Assembly: GCA_944739405.2 (NCBI GenBank)
Contig: OX123192.2
Span: forward strand, 46,428,486 to 46,492,485
DNA length: 64,000 nt
Reading direction: 5' to 3'
Origin: Euclidia mi
Lineage: Eukaryota > Arthropoda > Insecta > Lepidoptera > Erebidae
Below, piece by piece: positions 22,466-33,155 of this stretch. The position numbers and the translations under genes were made by a program. The number at the start of each line of letters is the position of its first letter. Within the stretch, counting starts at the first letter, position 1. The notes beneath the pieces are model-generated. The model was given only the letters and a program-made list of their open reading frames with translations. It made no database searches and was not told where the DNA came from.

Positions 22466-24257
22466 TTCATTCTCAGCTGACTTACTTTGCCATGCATTGA
22501 GTGTAGTGAGTTAGATCACATAGTAAACATGGAACAACATTTTTAACGATACACAAACTGTTGATTTAAGTCTGTCTTATATTTGTGTCAATTGGCAAAA
22601 CGTTTGTAAGTACCCGAGAATACTGAAACACATATTATTTTCCTTTATCAATAAAAGATACGATCATTATAACGTGAACTTACACACTTTAATGTACATA
22701 CCATATCCCTATTCCCTTCAATAAGTCAATAGCCAAAGCCTGAATCAATAGATATAGTAACTATAAATAACATAGTAATAATATTAAACACAGACATAAC
22801 ACCATCTGTACAAACACAACCTAATATCAATAACAAGAGCAAACGAAAAAAGATAAGTTTGCATGCCAATACTAACACTCGAAGCCAACTATCACCTTCT
22901 CCAAATAAAATATTCCCAAAAAGGAATCTAATAAAACTGTCAGATATACGGATCAAGCGTTATCTCGAAAGGCTCTCTCAATCTCGAATAATATTAATTT
23001 ATCCTACAAAGTAGCCTTTATATCGAGCAATGAAATGACTTAGCACTGATTACGGTGCGTGCCTTAGCGAACCCCCCCCTCAAGACAAGTCACGGAGGTT
23101 TTAATTACAGAAAAATGCACGACAGCTACTCAGTGCGTTACATACATTGCTCGTCTAAAATGAGAGCGTCAATAATTTTTCAAATAAAACCTTCATTGGT
23201 TTTGAAAGAACGTTTGCGGGTAGTTATGCATGGATTTTTTTAGTAGAAGGATAAGCGGATTAACTAAACAGCTTCTCACAGGTTCTTCTATTGAATGGTG
23301 AAACGAATCGGCCCTTCTCGTGCCAACATTAAGGGTATCAGGCTATATTCTTTAACCATTTAGGTTTTATTGGGAAGCAAAATCAATTAGGTTCTATTTT
23401 TGTTTACCATCCATGTGTCTGAGTAAAGGCTTTGTTAATTAAATAGCAATTGAGCGAAATGATTAAGTTTTATTTTTAGAACACATTTGGAGTTAGGTAT
23501 GTATTAGGTATTGCATGAATAGAGTACTTATGTATTAGTGGGGCCATTTGATATCGTAGTATTCTGATACGGGTCTTTCATTTTTATTACTTAATAGCTG
23601 AAAGCAATAAAAGGTAGAACAGTTTGATATAGATACGGTAGCCGACTTTATGGTCATGCATTATTATAAATCGCTTTAAAAGTACATTTTTGGTACATTT
23701 GACAAAGCAGCATTCATAAAAATCATACCTACAACATAAATGGGTAGTATACTGGTCATGTAATATTCATCTTACTTACTTATAGTAATTTCTTTATGGG
23801 AATTATTTTATTCTAATAATGTTGGGTCATATTATATAGTACTGACACAAATTTCTAGCTTCAGTACATGAAAACCTCGACTACTTAAAACACATGCAAA
23901 ATTGCTATTATGTTATGTACATTGTACTAAGTAAGTTAGCTTTTGTTAATTTTGCCAGATGAGTATATAATTATAATATAACATTTATGACCAGTTTCAC
24001 CGCTATTTGAAAAGTGCCTGATACATTTATTTGTCAGCTAACTCATAAAAAAATTGTCCCAATTTTAATTATTTCTGGAAGATAAGGGCCTTGCAATTAT
24101 CAGTCAGGATCCTCCCTTTCTAACAAGCATAGCGCATTAGGACACTGACTGCTAATCTGCTAATCGTAGGTTCCGGCTAAAAGTATAAAGAGAAACTCTT
24201 CGATGCAATGAAGTTAACGCTCAAAAATGGTAATAAGCGGGCATCATCAGCCATAGT
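22466..24257. other. No gene recognised (left arm)
   Basis: AT-rich sequence without a recognisable element. A few inter-arm substitutions fall here, for example near 23,350-23,365. Confidence 0.45.
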
Positions 24258-24545
24258 AAACATAAATAGCCTCACGCCTGTTTCCCGAAGGGGCAGGTAG
24301 AGACTACGAAACGCTACTTGCAAGGTATATCTCTCTTGCTTAATTCACTTCCATCAAATTTCTCATGTATGCTTTTCTGTTTAGGGTACTTCTAACCCTT
24401 TTTAAGATGTCTCCAATCTGGCCAGAGAACGTCCACCTTGGTTTTTACCTTCGTCCTGTCCCATTCACACTTGCCTTATTTATCTTCTTGTTCAGTTTTT
24501 CGTCATCCATCCTCTCCATGTGCCAAAACCACCATAGTTAACGCA
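24258..24545 (-). pseudogene. RTE-type LINE 3' fragment (left arm)
   Basis: On the minus strand it reads KLNKKINKASVNGTG, then PRWTFSGQIGDILKR and NRKAYMRNLMEVN, across frames with stops. This is the same RTE C-terminal module as at 9.9-10.2 kb. The 3' end carries 'cctgccccttcgggaaacag' and 'gcgtgag', the tail shared with SINE-1. Confidence 0.65.
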
Positions 24546-25959
24546 AAAAAAAACGATTTTTATATAGAATGAAACACATAAAGGATTAAATATATCCGCG
24601 TATAATCAGGCAGATTTATAGAGCCTTGAAATTGTTAGGCTTCCTGTTAATCGTGTATATTAGGACCGTGTTCTGCCAAAATTGTGCCTTGTAGCACTTT
24701 ATATTGAAATGTTTTTTTTTGTTTACTGAACCTGGTAGTGGCTTTGTGGTTTTTTTGGATTAATGATTTGTGTGTGTAAGACTTAATTCAGTTTTTTAAG
24801 ACAACTCATAACTTCACCTATCTATAAAACCAAGATTACGACCCAACATATTCGGTTCAAACTATGATTATATTATCCAAACAAATACTCCCAATAAGCA
24901 CTCGTCCAAAACGTGAACAAAAAGGGTACCTTCGAATGAATAAATGGTATCCTTTCGATTTATTGTCCGTTGAGGCTGGGGAGTAACGAAACTGAATAAT
25001 GCATGTCAGTGAATATTGCGAGCTGATACAGGGCTGTCGGACTGAATTAGATGGAGTGTCTTACATACTAAAGCATTTTCGCTTAGTTTATCAAAAGGTG
25101 GAACAATATCTTTTTCGCGATGTGGTATTCAATTCAGTTATGTAGGACAACTGACTTAAAATAAAATTTCGTGAATTTTAAATAATTTGTATGAGTTTAT
25201 TTGACATAAGTTGCTTTTAGAATATAGCTATTAATTTTATGAAATTAAGCCTTTTTTGTACGGTTTTCACCAATAGATTGGTGAGTTTGGGGGAGCCAAG
25301 GTGGAAATCTTGTTCTCTTATAAAATCGAGGTTTAAAATTTATAGTATTTGTACCAATAAATCCTATGTCGTAGGCAACTGTACTGATATTCAAACAACT
25401 GATATAAAGAACGCCCAGTCTATTTGAGACTCAGATGATATTCTTCCCAAGGCAATTGAACCCAATGCACTCAGGTCATTTGCAGTGATAATCGTACTGT
25501 GCGACCATTTCAAATTATTCTTACTTCAACGCTGTACGTGCAATCAAATTTAATTAGATTGTTTATATATATATATATTTCCCCTTAGTGGTCGCATTTC
25601 TACAACTAGTCTATACTAAGTTTCTATGAGTTCGATGTTCTAACGAAGTAAAAATTGTTGAGATATTAAATTGATCAGCTGACTATTCTTTGTAGTCGTT
25701 ATAGCTTTAGAATATTATACCTAAATTCGGATTCATTGAATCAGTGACAAACAGATTTAAAATAGTAACATTTATAAGTGTTACTTAAGTTGTACCTATA
25801 TTAACAACATAGGTCAAGCCACGTCTTACGCATTCACTAGAAACCTTTTTTCTTTTTGCAACTCAAACCGAATCCTAGTTTCCAAACACGAACCAGATTA
25901 ACTGATCTCTTGTAACTTAGACCGTCTTAAAGTTCTCAAACTTGCTCATCATTAATTTA
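24546..25959. other. No gene recognised (left arm)
   Basis: AT-rich intergenic sequence with an (AT)n microsatellite at about 25,562-25,580. No domain is seen. Confidence 0.45.
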
Positions 25960-26037
25960 TTCAAACTCAAATTTGTTTATTTCCATAAAAATGTTTAATT
26001 TTTTTGGACACGTCAGAAAGGTCATACAAATAAAAAA

Positions 26038-26103
26038 TAGAAAAGTAACTTTAAATGCAAATTAACATAATTATGTTTATTTGCATTTAAAGTTACTTTT
26101 CTA
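26038..26103. repeat. 66-bp near-perfect palindrome (left arm)
   Basis: AAAAGTAACTTTAAATGC on the left is mirrored on the right, and the centre AACATAATTATGTT is itself palindromic. Only one T-T mismatch breaks the symmetry over 33 bp per side. The mirror copy is at 48,970-49,035. Confidence 0.85.
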
Positions 26104-26172
26104 CTTTCTGAACAGGCACTTTATTTCAATGCTCAATGGAGCATTGAAATAAAATGCCTGTTCAGAAAGTAG
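26101..26172. repeat. 72-bp hairpin adjoining the first palindrome (left arm)
   Basis: A 34-nt arm (CTACTTTCTGAACAGGCA...) pairs with its copy at 26,139-26,172 with one mismatch around a 4-nt loop. It shares its first three bases with the end of the preceding palindrome, so the two are strictly back to back. Confidence 0.85.
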
Positions 26173-26934
26173 AGCCTCGTGAGAAGAATCAGGCAAGAAA
26201 CTCACGGGCCACTCTTTTCATCGTCTTGATTCTATTTAATTAAAAACTTAGTAACTACATTGATTTTTTCATAGGTGTATGAGCTGGTGTGTCTATAATG
26301 TGTTTGTAAATTAATAAGGGTTTTTAATAATAATATAAAAGTACTAAACTAACATAATATAGACCCAATAACTCACACTCACATGAAACTTAACAATAAT
26401 TAAACATAAGTAGCCTGTAGGACCGAGCTAATTAATCCCAAGCATTTTTGTCTTCAATATAATCTAGCACCGAATACTCCAATAATAAATCCCTTTTTGA
26501 CAAAGTTTACGTTTTATAACCTCTTTGAATTCATTAAAACTTAAATTTTGTATATCGCTTGGCACTTTATTGTAAAAGCGCACACATCGGCCTTGAAAAG
26601 ATTTTTTTATTTTCTATAGGCGGGTGGCCGGCACTACTAGTTTGCTCTTATTTCTAGTATTCAAATTGTGGATATCACTTTTCTTTGAGTATGAGGCCTT
26701 GTTTTGGAATACATATATTAGGTTGGAATAAATGTACTGGCATGCAACTGTTAAAATGTTTATTTCCTTGAATTTATTCCTTAACAAAAACCCATAATCC
26801 AAATTATAAATTGCTCGAATAGCTCTTTTCTGCAAATAAAGATGGTCTGAATGTCGGCAGCATTTCCCCACAAGATAATACCGTATGACATTATACTATG
26901 AAAATAGCTATGATATACAAGCCTATTTTATTTA

Positions 26935-28210
26935 TTTTATTATTAGTGGTGAATTTGACATCGGGATTGGAACTGGCAAACCCCAAATTTGACACACCGG
27001 GACAAATCGATTTGTTGATTGGCTCTGATGTCCTCGGTGGAATTTTGATTGGTGGGAAACGGATCTTGGTGCCAAATGGTTTGACTGCCATCCCGACCAT
27101 ATTTGGATTTGCTTTGATGGGACCTGTACCTAGGGACCCCCCTCTACCTGAACTTGATAATTTGTTGGCTGTAGGCTCTGCTCTCTCTCTGATGCAGTTC
27201 AGAGGTCTTGGGAGGTAGAGGAGCCCCCTCAAGCTGCCCGTTTCAATCCAGAACATGAGGAGTGCGAGCTGTTCTTCCAGAGCAACACTGGTCGACTCCG
27301 TTCTGGTCGGATTATTACGAGGCTACCCTTCCTGTCTGTTCGGCCTCCGCTTGGTGAGTCACGACCTTTAGCCGAAAAGAGATTGTTGGCTATGGAGCGC
27401 CGCATGGGTCGTGATCAAGAGCTCAGGCAGAAGAACATTGAGTTCATGAGAGAATATGAACAATTGGGACACATGTCTGTGTCAAATTTGGATTGGCGTT
27501 CGGTGGAGCACTACTTTCTCCCGCATCATGCGGTATTGAAGCCATCAACTGGCAAACTGCGCACAGTATTTGATGGTTCTGCGCAGACCTCTACGGGCGT
27601 ATCCTTGAACCAATGCTTGCATTCTGGTCCCAAGTTGGTCAAGGACCTTTGTGACGTCATCACCAGCTTCCGGCGACATCAGGTTGTCTTTGTGGCCGAT
27701 ATAAAAATGATGTTCAGGCAGACGATTATCCACCCTGATGACCGTTGCTTCCAGCTAATCCTTTGGAGAGAGTCTCCTCGTGATCCCATGGTCGTCTACG
27801 AGCTCAATACTAATACGTACGGGTTAAGGTCAAGCCCCTACTTGGCAATACGTTCTCTTTGGGAGCTCGCAGACCGTGAAGGCTTACGTTTCCCACGAGC
27901 CTCCGCCATCTTGAAAGACGATATTTACGTCGATGACATTTGCTCGGGCGCCTCCACAGCGGACGAGGCGATCCTTCTGCGGGACGAATTGATAGGTATT
28001 TTGTCCTCCGCTGGTTATGAGTTGCGAAAATTGATTTCCAACTCACCAGCGCTTTTGGAAGGCTTGCCAGAGGATCATCAGCAGGATCCACATTTGTTTG
28101 AGATTGTTGACAACCCCGCCATGATGGCTGTTCTCGGCGTTCAGTACAGACCAGTCCAAGACATCTTTACGTATAACGTAGAGCTGAAATTGCCTTGTTC
28201 TTGGACTTAA
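26935..28210 (+). pseudogene. BEL/Pao pol: aspartic protease and RT (left arm)
   Basis: The peptidase A17-like C-terminus reads PGQIDLLIGSDVLGG and FGFALMGPVPRDPPLPELD. The RT follows: 'SNLDWRSVEHYFLPHH', 'VFVADIKMMFRQ' (catalytic Asp), 'YGLRSSPYLA' and the YVDD box at about 27,926. A CT-dinucleotide expansion near 27,185 (two extra bases compared with the right arm) shifts the frame. A TAA at 28,208-28,210, present in both arms, then cuts RT from RNase H. Codons 'MKIAMIYKP...' at 26,898 do not belong to it: they are antisense CR1. Confidence 0.85.
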
Positions 28211-28837
28211 CGTCTCGTGTTGTCTACTGTCGCCAAAACCTTTGATCCTAACGGTTGGATTTGTCCTGTTATATTTTGGGCAAAATGCTTCTTGCAGAAG
28301 CTTTGGACAGCAGGATTGACCTGGGACGAACCTCTACGCGGTACTCTTGTTGAGGAATTTACCTCCTTTGTATCCTCACTGCCTGCCGTCAACGAGATCT
28401 CCTTGCCTCGTCCCATCCTTCCTCCCGGGAAGTACAAGGCCACCCTTCATGGGTTTTGTGATGCCTCGGAACGCGGTCACGCAGCCGTGGTGTACTTGCG
28501 CACAGTCAGTGCCTCAGGTCAGGTGAGAGTTTCCCTGATCATAGCGAAGAGCAAGGTAGCACCCCTTCGGACATCTTTGACCATTTCAAAATTGGAGCTC
28601 TCGGGAGCAGCACTACTTGTACGCTTATTGAACCACGTGTCTAGTACTTGGGGTAAAAGCATTTGTATTAATGGGACCTACGCCTGGACAGACAGCCAAA
28701 TTGTTCTTTGTTGGTTGAAGGCGTCTGTCCACACCTTGGAGGTATTTGTCGCTAACCGCGTTTCGAAGTCAAGCTTGTTTGGAGACACGTGCCAGGTGAG
28801 CTCAACCCCGCTGATTGTGCCTCGCGCGGATGCTTGA
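28211..28837 (+). pseudogene. BEL/Pao pol: RNase H region (left arm)
   Basis: In the same frame after the TAA it reads LSTVAKTFDPNGWICP, the conserved link between RT and RNase H. The RNase H catalytic carboxylates follow in FCDASERGHAAV, ISKLELSGA and AWTDSQIVL. A one-base frameshift near 28,780 ends it at 28,837, while the true frame continues in the next entry. The frameshift is present in both arms and so predates the duplication. Confidence 0.85.
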
Positions 28838-30468
28838 CGCCTAGTTTGATAGGTCATTCGCTGTGGTGGGGTCCGGAATGGTTGAGTCGACCAGAAATTG
28901 ATTGGCCTCGAACGCCAGTTTTGAATACTTCTAATTTGCCGGGTCTGCGAACACTCGCTCTTGAAAAGGTGGAATGCGCCTTCGACCCCGATTTTTTGTT
29001 GAATCGTTACAGCTCCCTTGACAAGTTGTTAGGTGTTACTGCTTGGATAAAGCGTTTTGTTTTTAATTTTAGGCACCCACAACAAAAACGTCTGGCACCG
29101 TTTCTCTCACCACAGAAGCGACAGGAGTCCCTCACCTTTTGGATTCGTTCTGTGCAATTGGCGCATTTTGACAAGGAGATTGCTATCCTTAAGTCAGGGA
29201 AATTGAAATTATCGGGCGCTGTATCTAAATTGAACCCCTTTTTGGACGAAACGGGTCTCTTGCGCGTTGGAGGGCGTCTCAAGAACGCCAACCTCCCTTA
29301 CGGAGCACGTCACCCCCTTTTGTTACCTAAGGACGGTCATTTGGTACGCTTGTTGGTAACTGACCGTCACCTTGAAAATTCGCATGCTGGTTGTAATGCG
29401 CTGTTGGCCATTTTGCAACACGAGTTTTGGCTTTTGTCTGCCCGAAGAGTTATTCGGAGTGTAGTCTTTCGCTGCATCCCTTGCTATAAGCTCAAGGCTT
29501 CTACCATGCAGCCCTTGATGGGAGACTTACCGGCAGATCGAGTAACTGAAAGCAGGACATTTGACGGTGTTGGCACGGACTTCACTGGTCCCTTTTTGGT
29601 GAAAACGTCGACACTTCGAAACAGCAAGACTGTTAAGGCCTATTTGTGTGTTTTTGTTTGTCTCTCCACAAAGGCCGTACACTTAGAACTGGTCTCCTCG
29701 CTTACGACCGAGGCATTTGTAGCCACATTTGACGGATTTGTATCCCGCAGAGGGCTGCCTTCCTTGATCCGTTCTGACTGCGGCACTAACTTCAAGGGCA
29801 CTTATAATTATTTGAATGACGTTATTAATTTCCTTGAAACCAACAAGGCTGATATCGGCAATAGGCTTGCCCGACGTGGGATAGATTGGTTGTTTTCCCC
29901 ACCAAATTGTCCACACTGGGGTGGTATATTTGAGGCCGCTGTAAAATCGGCCAAAACACACTTGCGCAGGACAATCGGTGAATCTGTCCATACATTTGAG
30001 GAACTCGCAATTGTGTTTTGTAAGATTGAGGCCGTTTTGAACTCTCGGCCATTGTGCCCGATCTCCTCAGATCCGAATGATTTGGAGGCTCTTACGCCGG
30101 GCCATTTTTTGATTGGTCGCCCACTTGTCGCCTTGCCTGAGTACCCCTATATTGATACGAGACCTGGTCGTCTCTCGCGTTTTGGATTGGTACGCCAGAT
30201 TACTCAGAGCTTTTGGAAACGCTGGAATTTGGAATATTTGCACATACTTCAGCAACGCGTTAAGTGGACCGACAAGACCGATCCATCCAAAATTGGAGAC
30301 CTCGTTTTGATCAAGGAGGCTAACCTTCCGCCACTCAGATGGCGCAGGGGGCGCAGTATTCGTTTAGTAGCTGGGGCTGATGGAGTTCCCCTATTTGCTG
30401 AGGTTTTGGTGGATGGTTCGATTCTGAGGAGAGCGGTTGCAACATTGTCACGTCTACCAACCGATTAG
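28789..30468 (+). pseudogene. BEL/Pao pol: integrase (left arm)
   Basis: A 559-codon uninterrupted frame. The HHCC zinc-binding region is at about residues 192-230 ('HLENSHAGCNALL', 'CIPCYKLK'). The DDE core has its three acidic residues in GTDFTGPF (about 263), RSDCGTNF (about 330) and GGIFEAAVK (about 381). A C-terminal chromodomain-less tail ends RAVATLSRLPTD. The domain is intact, but it lies downstream of a frameshift and the element lacks gag. The stop is followed by a GGACCGG/CCGGTCC hairpin and the purine tract. Confidence 0.85.
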
Positions 30469-30499
30469 CGGACCGGTAGGCCGGTCCGGGGTGGGTGGA

Positions 30500-31105
30500 T
30501 GTTTGAAATAGAAATAGTTTTTATGATAAGTCAAGTCGATTATATCGATTTAGTAACGTTTAGTTTAGTCTATTGTAAACTTTGACTATGGTCTCTCTGA
30601 ACTGTCAACTTCCGTTTTCTGAAAATTGCTTGAACAGACGTTTTTGGCTTTGGGCTCGCGCCGTTTTGTAATATTGTAATAAAATTAGAACCCGTTTGAT
30701 TGCCGCTTCATTGATCAATAACCGGCAACGATTTATCTGTGATAAAAATAGTATTTTAATGAACATTGTAAAACTTGAGTGAATCCGATGCACGTGGTTG
30801 GTGCCTGACGATTTTGCTGATGAAGGACGCCGAACTGGACCCTGTGGTATTTAACGATTTTCTTGTTATTTTGGCCAAAATTATGAGTTAATCTTATAGG
30901 TCCACTCAAGAGCATTATCAGGAGCATCAGTGAGATTTGGTAAGACATTTTATTAATAATTTGTTGTAATAAGGATTATAATTCATCGCTGTACAATCAC
31001 AGTAATGTATGTTTAAACCTTTGCCTTGGGCTGAGACTGGATGAATTAATCGCTTCCACTGATCTCTGTAAAACTTACCCAATCTTAGCCCAAACTCTAG
31101 AGACA
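30500..31105 (+). repeat. BEL/Pao 3' LTR, LTR-A (left arm)
   Basis: It starts TGTTTGAAATAG right after the polypurine tract and ends ...CTCTAGAGACA. The extent was set by comparison with LTR-B in the spacer and right flank: shared blocks are 'cgattatat', 'ttttgactatg', 'ggac..cgagctggacc.t', 'ttattttggccaaa' and the terminal hairpin. A 68-nt hairpin (31,026-31,093) lies close to the 3' end. Confidence 0.7.
31026..31093. repeat. LTR-A terminal hairpin (left arm)
   Basis: TTGGGCTGAGACTGG pairs with CCAATCTTAGCCCAA. In LTR-B (56,187-56,255) the outer pair is C-G instead of T-A and the ACTGG/CCAGT segment is also fully paired, so the stem is kept while its bases change. Confidence 0.65.
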
Positions 31106-31184
31106 CATTTCTTAAAATGATTTGATGGAGATCAACTGCCAGGTTTTGTAGCCGATTCGGTCCAAAGTCCATCAGGTAATTTTT

Positions 31185-31281
31185 TTTATAGACTCACGCC
31201 TGTATCCCAAAGGGCTAGGCAGAGGTGTAATATTACACCCATATTTCACCATGAATTTTTAGGTCCCACGTAATAGGGGGC
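31185..31281 (-). repeat. SINE-1 tail fragment (left arm)
   Basis: 'agactcacgcctgtatccca' / 'ggctaggcagaggtgtaata' and 'ggtcccacgtaataggggg' are the 3' third of SINE-1; the head is missing. Confidence 0.65.
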
Positions 31282-32064
31282 AATAATTCAATGAAACAAT
31301 AAAATATCCTGATGCTATTAATAGAGTCGCATTTGCCATGGTGTATGCAATAATTCTTTTTACAGAATTTGGTATATCTGATGACGAAGGCGATGAAAAT
31401 CTCAAAATCTTGGAAGATTTGGAGTGCTATTGAATCAACGGAAGTCTGCAGTTCTGACGAACAATAGTAAATCATTTTGATTTTTTGTAGCCAATATTAA
31501 ATTTATTTACTCTGTATTTGGATTTCGATGTGATAGAACAAAATAAAAAGCAAAATCATTATTATTGTAAGTGAAAAACAATTGTTGATTTCTTTATAAA
31601 AACTTATTTGTTTATGATTGAAATAAGAGTTATAAATTATAAAAACACTGTTCACATGTACTCATACTAATTCGCTGTCATTGCCAGTAAGAGTGTGAAA
31701 GTCAATATCGTGTATCTACATTAGCATGACTGCGAAACTATTATGTAGTCTGCCTGCATTTTAGAACCGACCTATCTGTCTGATTTTTTAGATATACATA
31801 TATAATAATGTGGTAAAAATCATACATCAATTGCAGCTTTGCAGAAACACTAGTTCCCTGCGAAATGAAGAGTGACAAAATTAAAATCATGCAACTTCAA
31901 TAGCACGACTGAGAAAGTATCGTGTGGTCTGCCCACATGTCAGAACCGACCTATGGGTCTGTTTTTGTAAATATATGTTCATAATAATAATATAAATAAC
32001 ATATTTATATAATTTAGGAATTTAAACTTTCGTGGTCATTTCAACTTATTTTAAATTGTCTTTC
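31282..32064. other. Unassigned stretch with a tandem duplication (left arm)
   Basis: Two diverged copies of a roughly 115-bp module follow each other at about 31,700-31,815 and 31,885-32,000 ('tagcatgactgcgaaacta' / 'tagcacgactgagaaagta', each followed by 'agaaccgacctat'). At 31,290-31,437 (+) an open frame reads 'INRVAFAMVYAII...ISDDEGDENLKILEDLE', with a splice-acceptor-like 'ctttttacag' inside. It looks coding but I cannot identify it. Confidence 0.4.
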
Positions 32065-33125
32065 GGGATATATACCACGTACCTTTCTTTGGAGTAACCG
32101 ATATTTCGGCACTGTTGCAAGCGCCATGTTCACGGATGTACTGAGGGTCTTGCGGGTGGATGAATGTTACGAGCAAGTATAACGGTCTACCCGCTTTCTT
32201 ACTCGTTTTTTGCGTTAAACACCACTAGCACTGTTATCACTATCGCACTGTAACCGATCACGACATACTACACTCACTACGTCAGCTCGCGGTTTGACTT
32301 TGTTCTTTTTACGGGTTTCACATAGACGTACTACTGGATGATACAGATACTCGACAGTTGAAACCCATCCTCTCTATTGAAATTTTTGCACTTTTTAATT
32401 TCAATAGCCTCCATAACCATTCGAGGTATGTAGTGGCGTTCTGTCGAAAGCACCTGAGGGTTATGTAACTCAATCCAGTGGTCGGTACCCGAGTCTAAGA
32501 GGTGTTGAGCTATGGCCGACTTGTATGGTTCATAATTTTTGACTGCCCTGATGTGTTCCTTTATCCGGAAAGAGATGGTGCGTTTAGTTTGTCCTGTATA
32601 GGAACTCCCACAGCTGCAGTCAATTTTGTATACACCTGGCTTTTCTAAGGGAAGACTGTCTTTTGGCGTTCTTATATATTGCGAAAGTTTCTTAAAAGGA
32701 GTGAAGACAGTTTTAACTGAAACCTTCTTAAGGATGTTGGCAACTTTATCTGTCACTCCTTTGATGTACGGTAAGTACGCTGGGACACCCAGCGTACTTA
32801 CCGTACCTTGTTCAACCTTGAAGTCCAGGTGTTTTTGAGTATGTCTGGGTGGTTTAATTCGCCTACTGTACCCGTTCTTGTGTAGAACGTCGTTTATATG
32901 TGAAAGTTCCTTATTCAGATGTTCCTCGTCACACAAGCTGTATGCCCGGTCGGTAAGCGACGTCATAACAGAATTCAGTTGACGTGGGTGATGATGTGAG
33001 TTGGCGTGTAGATAGCGATCTGTGTGCGTTGGTTTTCTGTATACGGAGTGGCTCATGGAACCGTCATTTTGTACGGCAATCATAACGTCAAGGAACGCCA
33101 TTCTTATTAAATAGAATAGAAAGGG
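32065..33125 (-). mobile_element. Penelope-like element, 3' fragment (left arm)
   Basis: The minus strand carries the end of a Penelope RT, the GIY-YIG endonuclease and a 3' region with 'accgatatttcggcactgtt', which I know from arthropod Penelope-like elements. The RT catalytic core is missing. The right edge is fused to an RTE RT fragment at about 33,125. Confidence 0.75.
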
Positions 33126-33155
33126 ATAGAAGAAACTCCTCCGCTGAAGACGCAA
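32331..33155 (-). pseudogene. Penelope GIY-YIG endonuclease (left arm)
   Basis: The first ~20 residues come from the fused RTE sequence. The Penelope part starts at MAFLDVMIAV and contains 'HSVYRKPTHTDRYLHA' and 'SHHHPRQLNSV', the conserved RT C-terminus. The GIY-YIG domain follows at about residues 170-235 (GVYKIDCSCGSSYTGQTKR, then FRIKEH and the ending around HYIPRMVMEA). The enzyme would nick DNA for element insertion. This copy is open to its stop; the right-arm copy has a 1-base deletion near its end. A 41-bp palindrome (32,766-32,806) lies inside the coding sequence. Confidence 0.8.
32766..32806. repeat. 41-bp perfect palindrome inside the Penelope frame (left arm)
   Basis: GTACGGTAAGTACGCTGGG (19 bp), loop ACA, then the exact complement. 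On the minus strand the second half encodes the conserved PAYLPY segment and the first half is its mirror, yet the frame stays open. The same structure is in the right arm at 42,270-42,310. Confidence 0.9.

Larger units (their letters stand above)
25960..26930 (-). mobile_element. CR1-like LINE 3' end with two embedded hairpins (left arm)
   Basis: The protein part (about 26,930-26,600, minus) reads 'RLVY.SYFHSIMSYGIILWG', then 'KRAIRAIYNL' and 'NTRNKSKLV'. It is the same family as the LINE at 2.95-4.88 kb but diverged and frameshifted. The 3' UTR carries 'gagtttcttgcctgattctt' and the tail is TTTGAGTTTGAATAAAT-like (about 25,965-25,985). Two adjacent long palindromes at 26,038-26,172 interrupt the UTR. 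Confidence 0.75.
26935..31105 (+). mobile_element. BEL/Pao LTR retrotransposon, 5'-truncated (left arm)
   Basis: It runs from inside the protease through RT, RNase H and integrase to a polypurine-rich stretch ('ggggtgggtgga', 30,488-30,499) and a 606-bp 3' LTR that starts TGTTTGAAATAG and ends ACA. gag and the 5' LTR are missing: the left edge abuts the CR1 fragment. LTR elements do not truncate by incomplete reverse transcription, so this edge reflects a deletion or rearrangement. Three disruptions are shared by both arms or found only here (see the parts). Confidence 0.85.

Noticed and set aside
26898..27218. An apparent secreted protein (hydrophobic N-terminus MKIAMIYKPILFILLLVV)
   Set aside because: The hydrophobic start is the antisense of the neighbouring CR1 sequence (minus strand reads RLVY.SYFHSIMSYG), and the rest is BEL protease. 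It is a junction artefact, not a signal peptide.
28208..28210. Programmed readthrough between BEL RT and RNase H
   Set aside because: The TAA lies in the middle of pol, where this family has no recoding site, and a frameshift follows; it is more simply a mutation shared by both arms.
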